A program made the translations under genes and the position numbers. The notes below the pieces were generated by a model, which had not been told where the DNA came from, ran no database searches, and worked only from the letters and a program-made list of their open reading frames with translations. 7,469 nucleotides of DNA from contig CAADSR010000187.1 of the NCBI GenBank assembly GCA_900751685.1, forward strand, positions 1-7,469. Direction: 5' to 3'. The first letter of the stretch is position 1; each line of letters starts with the position of its first letter. This DNA comes from Clostridia bacterium (GTDB taxonomy: Bacteria > Bacillota > Clostridia > UBA1381). Below, in pieces: positions 1 through 5,000 of the stretch.

Positions 1-13
1 TAAAAACCCCTAA

Positions 14-187
14 AAAATAACCTATCCCTGCCGTTTTTTATCTGACCGGTATTCTCAAAAAACTATTTCTTATATAGCAAATGAATGTGGATTTGAAAGC
101 TCCTCCTATTTCATCCGTGTATTTAAAAAAATAACAGGCTGTACTCCTTCCACATACCGTGCTGAAATAATCGCCGCTAACGTTTAA
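14..187 (+). pseudogene. C-terminal remnant of an AraC/XylS-family transcriptional regulator
   Basis: About 57 codons ending in TAA at 185-187 encode the end of an AraC-type DNA-binding domain. The second helix-turn-helix reads ISYIANECGFESSSYFIRVF, followed by KKITGCTPSTYR, which matches the family signature (I..IA...GF.S.SYF.R.FKK..G.TPS.YR) almost position for position. The preceding CRFLSDRYSQKT fits the linker helix between the two HTH motifs. All three forward frames are closed near the window edge (TAA at 1-3, 11-13 and 18-20), and no ATG, GTG or TTG lies in frame before the HTH. The piece is therefore not joined to the rest of a regulator and cannot be translated as a normal gene. The effector-binding domain and first HTH are absent or lie out of frame to the left. 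Intact members control sugar, stress or redox genes. A sequencing error creating the stop is possible but less likely. Confidence 0.85.
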
Positions 188-235
188 ACTATGATATATA
201 TAGGAATGCCACCCGCATGAATCGTTATTTTTCAT

Positions 236-287
236 AAAAAATAGGATCTGTATCCAACCCTCACGGTTCAGATACAGACCCCTATTT
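236..287 (-). terminator. Intrinsic terminator of the flavodoxin/TIGR04076 operon
   Basis: Positions 239-245 pair with 281-287 and 247-254 pair with 271-278, with a small internal loop between them. Inside the apical loop, AACC (256-259) can also pair with GGTT (265-268). On the minus strand the stem runs into six U residues (A-run 236-241). The hairpin overlaps the stop codon at 286-288, so it ends the two-gene operon directly. On the plus strand there is no clean T-run after the stem, so termination of the AraC remnant is less well supported. Confidence 0.8.
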
Positions 288-618
288 AAAAATCTTTTAC
301 TGATTCCTCTTCGGTAGCCTCTAGTTTAAATATTACAGGGCGAAACCCGTCATTACAGCAGCTTATGGCTAAGCCAGGCTCCTTTGCCCAATCGTTATAA
401 AAGAAACCGTCCTTACCTGCACCATTGGCAAGTGCAAACACGTATTGATAGATCGAACGCCAGGCTCCGTCACAGAATCCATCGGGCTTTGTTCTGTCTG
501 CATAAAAAATCTGTCCCTCCTGCATGATGGAGCAGGGCGCAAGCCCTTCCATGCCATATTTTTCTGCAATATCTTTATAGAACGCCGTTTTTAACACAGT
601 AATTTTTACTTTCCTCAT
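286..618 (-). CDS. TIGR04076 family protein, function unknown
   Basis: This 110-residue protein has the features of the TIGR04076 family: an N-terminal KVKITVLKTAF strand, EGLAPC with Cys29, GQIFYADRTKPDGFCDGAW with Cys49, IYQYVFALANGAG, and the C-terminal SCCNDGFRPVIFKLE with Cys87-Cys88. The length is normal for the family. There is no signal peptide or membrane segment, so it is probably cytoplasmic. The reaction is unknown. The conserved cysteines suggest a metal or redox role, but that is inference. The ATG at 616-618 has a good ribosome binding site (AGAGGTG, 624-630, five bases away). It follows the flavodoxin lipoprotein gene by 57 bp without a visible terminator, so the two are probably cotranscribed, and its stop codon lies within the operon terminator hairpin. 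Confidence 0.88.
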   Translation of the reverse strand: MRKVKITVLKTAFYKDIAEKYGMEGLAPCSIMQEGQIFYADRTKPDGFCDGAWRSIYQYVFALANGAGKDGFFYNDWAKEPGLAISCCNDGFRPVIFKLEATEEESVKDF

Positions 619-675
619 ACTTTCACCTCTAGGATCAGAATTAAAAAAATTTTCTTCCTTTCTCTCAATCCTTTC

Positions 676-1707
676 TTATTTTTTGATCCCATTTTCTAAA
701 AGCCAGCTATCTATTTCATCCCCGCTTATTTGAGCTGTGCCTCTTAAGCCTTCTTTTACATCCGCATTCGGGCAATACTTGCGGATTGCCGAAACAGAGC
801 TTGAAATCCCCGAACTATGGGACGAGCAAAATGGCATAACCGTTTTACCTGTTAAATCATAGCGGTCCATGAACGTATTGATGATCCTCGGATTGGTCCC
901 CCACCAGATAGGATAGCCAAGATAGATCGTATCGTATTTTGCTAGGCCGGCTGTTTCCCCGGCGATCCCGGGACGTGCTAAGCTGTCATTCTGCTCCCTA
1001 TTTGCACGGCTGTTATTATTGCTGTAATCCAGGTCCCCCGTAGTATATGGCGCCTCCGGAATGATCTCATATAGATCTGAACCTGTGATTTCAGCAATTT
1101 TTAGAGCAAGTGCTCTTGTGGTTCCTGTTTGAGAGAAATACACTACAATAGAATTGCTTTCCTGATAATCTGTTTTATTCGTATCGTCCGGCCCGTTTGC
1201 AGCGCCGTTTTCATCCGGCATTGTTTCATCCGGCGTCAATGTAACTGCTTGTGTATTGCCGTTCCAGCTCACTCTGTATCCAAATCCCTCTGCAATAAAG
1301 CGTATCGGAAGCATTATCCTGCCGTTTTGAACAACCGGCTCTATATCAAGCACATGCCGTCCCTCATTCAGGAAAGCAATTTTACTTCCAACCGTTAGAA
1401 GAATTATTGTTTCACCCTTTGCGAGCACCGTTGTCTGGGTTTCTTCTTCCCAAGTAACAGCACCTCCCATCGCTTCTACAACTGCCCTAACAGGCAATAG
1501 GGTCCGTCCCTTTTCAACCACCGGCACCGTTCCCCGCCCCGGATCGATTTCTTTTTCGCCGCCGTTTACCATCATTATTGGATTTCCAATTTGCAAAATA
1601 ATGTTCGTGTCTTTTGAGCTTTGCATACTTTGCGTCTGAGCGCTGCATCCTGCTGTAAAAACAACTATGATCAAGAACGCAAGCAGCACCGGTATTATTT
1701 TCTTCAT
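676..1707 (-). CDS. Exported lipoprotein: stalk (Cu amine oxidase N-type) domain fused to flavodoxin
   Basis: This is a 343-residue protein with three parts. First, a lipoprotein signal peptide (KK, hydrophobic stretch, lipobox FTAGC, lipidated Cys21). Second, residues about 35-157 form a copper-amine-oxidase N-terminal-like stalk domain, recognised by paired motifs GRTLLPVRAVVEAMGGAVTW and GRIMLPIRFIAEGFGYRVSW. Third, after an acidic linker rich in Asp, Asn and Pro (about 158-185), a flavodoxin domain runs to the C-terminus. That domain has the FMN phosphate loop VVYFSQTGTTRA and the flavin-contact segment YLGYPIWWGTNPRIINTF, and resembles the Flavodoxin_4 type. It should sit on the outer face of the cytoplasmic membrane and carry FMN as an electron carrier or quinone-type reductase; partner and substrate are unknown. 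A GTG at 1714-1716 is in frame, but it lies inside the AGAGGTG ribosome binding site, so the ATG at 1705-1707 is chosen. It is the first gene of an operon with the TIGR04076 gene. Confidence 0.88.
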   Translation of the reverse strand: MKKIIPVLLAFLIIVVFTAGCSAQTQSMQSSKDTNIILQIGNPIMMVNGGEKEIDPGRGTVPVVEKGRTLLPVRAVVEAMGGAVTWEEETQTTVLAKGETIILLTVGSKIAFLNEGRHVLDIEPVVQNGRIMLPIRFIAEGFGYRVSWNGNTQAVTLTPDETMPDENGAANGPDDTNKTDYQESNSIVVYFSQTGTTRALALKIAEITGSDLYEIIPEAPYTTGDLDYSNNNSRANREQNDSLARPGIAGETAGLAKYDTIYLGYPIWWGTNPRIINTFMDRYDLTGKTVMPFCSSHSSGISSSVSAIRKYCPNADVKEGLRGTAQISGDEIDSWLLENGIKK

Positions 1708-1713
1708 CTTATT

Positions 1714-1720
1714 CACCTCT
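1714..1720 (-). promoter_or_regulatory. Ribosome binding site that fixes the flavodoxin lipoprotein start
   Basis: Read on the minus strand this is AGAGGTG, six bases before the ATG at 1705-1707. The GTG three codons upstream of that ATG is the last part of this Shine-Dalgarno sequence and would have no binding site of its own. The same AGAGGTG stands in front of the downstream TIGR04076 gene (624-630). Confidence 0.75.
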
Positions 1721-1721
1721 C

Positions 1722-1731
1722 ACAATATTGT
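1722..1731. promoter_or_regulatory. 10-bp perfect palindrome in the 5' leader
   Basis: ACAATATTGT is a perfect palindrome between the predicted transcription start and the ribosome binding site. It could be a repressor half-site pair. A short AT-rich palindrome can also occur by chance, and no second copy was seen. Confidence 0.2.
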
Positions 1732-1743
1732 CCTTTCACAATC

Positions 1744-1772
1744 AGTATAGTACACAGCGCCTAAAATGTCTA
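1744..1772 (-). promoter_or_regulatory. Sigma-A type promoter of the flavodoxin/TIGR04076 operon
   Basis: On the minus strand there is a -35 box TAGACA (1767-1772), a spacer of exactly 17 bp, and a -10 box TATACT (1744-1749). Each box differs from consensus at one base. Transcription would start near 1737, giving a leader of about 30 nt before the ATG at 1707, with the ribosome binding site well placed inside it. Confidence 0.7.
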
Positions 1773-1798
1773 ATGCTTATATTAAATGGCTAATGATT
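1765..1798. promoter_or_regulatory. Direct repeat overlapping the -35 box, possible activator site
   Basis: AATGTCTAATGCTT (1765-1778) and AATGGCTAATGATT (1785-1798) match at 12 of 14 positions and are spaced 20 bp apart, about two helical turns. The first copy overlaps the -35 box and the second lies just upstream of it. AraC-family activators commonly bind tandem half-sites about 21 bp apart in this position, so the layout fits such a site. The assignment is inference. Confidence 0.35.
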
Positions 1799-2000
1799 CA
1801 TTTTAGCTATAGTAGATTTGTTTTATAACGCAATATACAAATCATAAGCCACAGACTTATTTTTAAAACAAGTACAAAATAGCTTTGGTAATTCCCGTTA
1901 AATATAAGTCATTCTAAAACTATATTTTTCTCATTTTAATACTTTGGTGATTCCGCATGCAAATAAAATATGATACATAAAGTGCTGCAATGCACATTTT
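1773..2000. other. AT-rich intergenic spacer with no gene
   Basis: Between the operon promoter and the terminator of the large gene I see no credible open reading frame, tRNA or structured RNA. The only internal pattern is a 13-bp direct repeat, CTTTGGTAATTCC (1883-1895) and CTTTGGTGATTCC (1942-1954), matching at 12 of 13 positions and 59 bp apart. A short GTGC/GCAC hairpin (1982-1995) sits next to the terminator. Neither has a clear role. Confidence 0.6.
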
Positions 2001-2048
2001 TATAAAAAGATCTGTGTCCAGACCATTGAGATCAGGACGCAGATCTTT
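1997..2048 (-). terminator. Intrinsic terminator of the GH115 gene
   Basis: A 14-bp stem forms between 2006-2019 (AAAGATCTGTGTCC) and 2035-2048 (GGACGCAGATCTTT) with a 15-nt loop and one non-Watson-Crick position. It begins 12 bp past the stop codon of the large gene. On the minus strand the stem is followed by UUUUUAUAAAAA. On the plus strand the imperfect pair becomes a G-U wobble and a T-run (2055-2061) lies a little downstream, so some bidirectional activity is possible. Confidence 0.75.
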
Positions 2049-2059
2049 ATCCAAATTTT

Positions 2060-5000
2060 TTAACTTATAACGCTAAAACTTCCGCTTATTTTATTTTCGC
2101 CATATGTTGCAGTATATCTATAATCCCCGGCACGAAGTAATATCCCTTCAGCCGCATAAGGAATACTGATACCTGTATCAACATCTATTACGGTTATTTC
2201 GGCTGTGACGGGCTCTTCAAGATATTCAGCCTCAAAAATAACGCGTTTTACCGGTACTGCCTCAAGCCTTACTGAAATATTGTCGACATATGTATTTCTT
2301 CCTGGATCAGTATGATTTGATGTCAGCGCAAGCGCCGCGATCCCATCATTGATATTTAACATAGTCCCTTTAAAAATGCCCACCCCATTCTTGCTTGAAA
2401 CCGTAACCGTAACAGCCCCTGTTGCAAAATCAATTTCATTTTTGAAATGCGTGAGTCCTGCTGTCATGCCATTGCCGCTTGTTACTGCTACACAATTCAT
2501 GATCTCATTCCCTGCCGCTGTATTCTTCCCCCCGATCTCAAGCTTTTGATTTGATGAATCGTTGTTATATTCGTTCAGTGAAAAATCAACGATCTTGTTG
2601 CCTGCCGTATCAGTAATCGCATAACCGCTTGATTTTTTACTTAGCTTCGCAAAACCCATGTCAAACTCTATCACAGCTTTATGCGTGTTCTCCATTTTAA
2701 TGGCATTTTCAAAATTTACGGTCAAGCCGCCTGCTGCTGAAGCAGAAAGGCTCACTGCCCCACGGCTTTCATCATAATATGCGCCGCCTGAAAGTACAGG
2801 TACATTTTTTCCTTCTCCAGTTTGATTCTCTATGAAATCCCAGGAGTACAATTCTTGACTACTATTTTCCGTGTCATCTTGTGTTGAAACATTTACCTTG
2901 AAATTATTTGTATATTCAATATTATATGGCACAACGATCTCATTCGTTTGCATTGCACTAAATACATCAAATGAGCCTGCCTGCTCCTCCCCATTATAAC
3001 TTACAGCATACTGATAGCTTCCCTCGCACAGCATATACGTTCCATCCACTTCAGGAGAAATCAATGTCCCATAAAGTGCATCTGTAACCCTTATATCTGC
3101 CGGTTCAATAACCTCGCCGTTTTTATCCTCTGCCGATATCACCATCTTAAAGCGCGGGTCTGTTTCTGCCGACAATACTACATTATCCACATAGCAGCTC
3201 CTGTCTGCTGTTCCATAATCCGATGAAAATACGATGGAACCTACATCTTTTACATCAGCTCCCAGTGCCCCGTAATATACCGTTACCTTATCGTTTTTTT
3301 CATTTGTTACCATTACGGCGACTGTTCCGCCTACCGGGTCTATAACTGTCTTATAATGTGTATATTTTGCAGTCATTGCATTGTTTTCCGCAGTCAAAGA
3401 CGCTGGCAGCTTACCATCTGAAAGTTTTTCCTCCCCATTGATCTTCAGGGATTGCGCCCCCGTACCATACGCACTCAGCTTTGAAACCATTATTTCTCTT
3501 CCTTTGCTGTCAAGTATCTTATGGGTCATATACTTGCCAGAAAGCTTTCCGTAAGCGATGTCAGACTCAACGCACAGCTTCCGGCCCTGCACCATTCCCA
3601 CATTCCCTTCTGGAATAACCGTTACCGTGCCACTGTTCATCTTTATGTTGCCATTGGTACTGTCATATCCCGCAGTGCCGGAAACAATGATATTTTGATC
3701 TCCTGAAATATCTGCGCCGAAGCTTTGTGTATAGACTGGAAGGGTCACACCTTCGGAGGGAATATAATTTTCCGCCGTATATACCTTCTTTTCAAGAACA
3801 TTTTGTTCTCCATAGACGCCCACTTTGATCGTGTAATATTCTGCACTCTTATCCAAAAGCGGAATTGTTTTATAGGAACCAAGGGCTATTTCCTCCTGGC
3901 CCATATAAACAAGTGCCCCGTCATCCGATGTGACCCGGACCATTGACTGCCTGCCTATATAGTTTGAAACTGATTTATTGAAAGCAATGGTATCTGCCGC
4001 TTCCATGGTTTCATCACTTATAGCAAAGCTCTTTGCGGGAGCTAATACCTGAAGCTTCGCATCATTATCATAGACGATAACGTCTACTTTCACAGCATTT
4101 GAAAGATCTAGATCAAATGCTACATCAAAGGCTTCATCCAATGCTTTATCTGAAAGTGCAATGTCTACTATCTTGCAGCCGGTCATGGCCCCATCTGCCC
4201 TATAGGCGACGGCTGCAGCCTTTGCGGTCTCATTCTTTGTACCGGCCTTTACGAATTGAATACCGTTCAGGGTACTGCCATCAATGCTGGCAGTAGCTGT
4301 TATGACATCTGGATTATAATTACCCTCAACAGCTACCATTTCAACAGTCTTTGCCGCTGGAAAAGCGGGAGCCTTGTTGTTAAAGGTAGAATTATAGCTT
4401 TCGGGGGCCCCGAAATACGACTGCTGCTTTTCTCCTGTTGTAATTACGATCTTATCTATGATAACGCCTGTATCAATGCTATAAAGCCTTAAGGTATGAT
4501 AACCCGGCGTTGACACGGTGACTGTTGTGTTGAGCGTTTGATTGTTCGCGTATACTCCGTTACTCCAGCCATCAGTGCCGTCTGTCCAGGAAGCATTTGC
4601 CTTACCTCCTGTCCATTTGTTTACGCCCTTTAAAACTGTGGGAACAGCCTCGTCCATCCCGATAGCAAAGCTTGTTTCTCCCCGTTCATTCAGGGTAGGC
4701 ATGCGGTAAATATCAACATCAAAGGTGCCTGTGCTTTCAAAATAAATCTTATATTCAGTATAAGCCGAATCCTCCATATTTGGATTTTCAATACCCATGG
4801 CAAAATTAGGATAAGCCTTCAGGGCATCTCCGCTTCTGCCCCGCTCCATTTCGGTTTCCCAGGAGTAAACTCCATTCGCTACAGCACTTGTATAATGCTC
4901 TGCCTCGACCGACACATACCCATTCGCTTCGGCATACGTTTTTTCGTCAAGCTCAACAGTAGTATTTTTCACTGTGACAGGGATCTTTTCCTGATCCACT

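Noticed and set aside
38..235. 65-codon minus-strand open frame
   Set aside because: It is the reverse shadow of the AraC HTH remnant, whose plus-strand translation matches a known family closely.
1129..1398. 89-codon plus-strand open frame inside the flavodoxin gene
   Set aside because: It is antisense to the stalk domain, linker and flavodoxin start, with no homology signal.
1714..1716. GTG start for the flavodoxin lipoprotein
   Set aside because: This GTG is part of the AGAGGTG ribosome binding site. The ATG at 1705-1707 is correctly spaced from it.
1982..2008. Small GTGC/GCAC hairpin followed by T-rich sequence as a plus-strand terminator
   Set aside because: The stem is only about four base pairs and no plus-strand gene precedes it. 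The T-rich part belongs to the terminator of the minus-strand gene.
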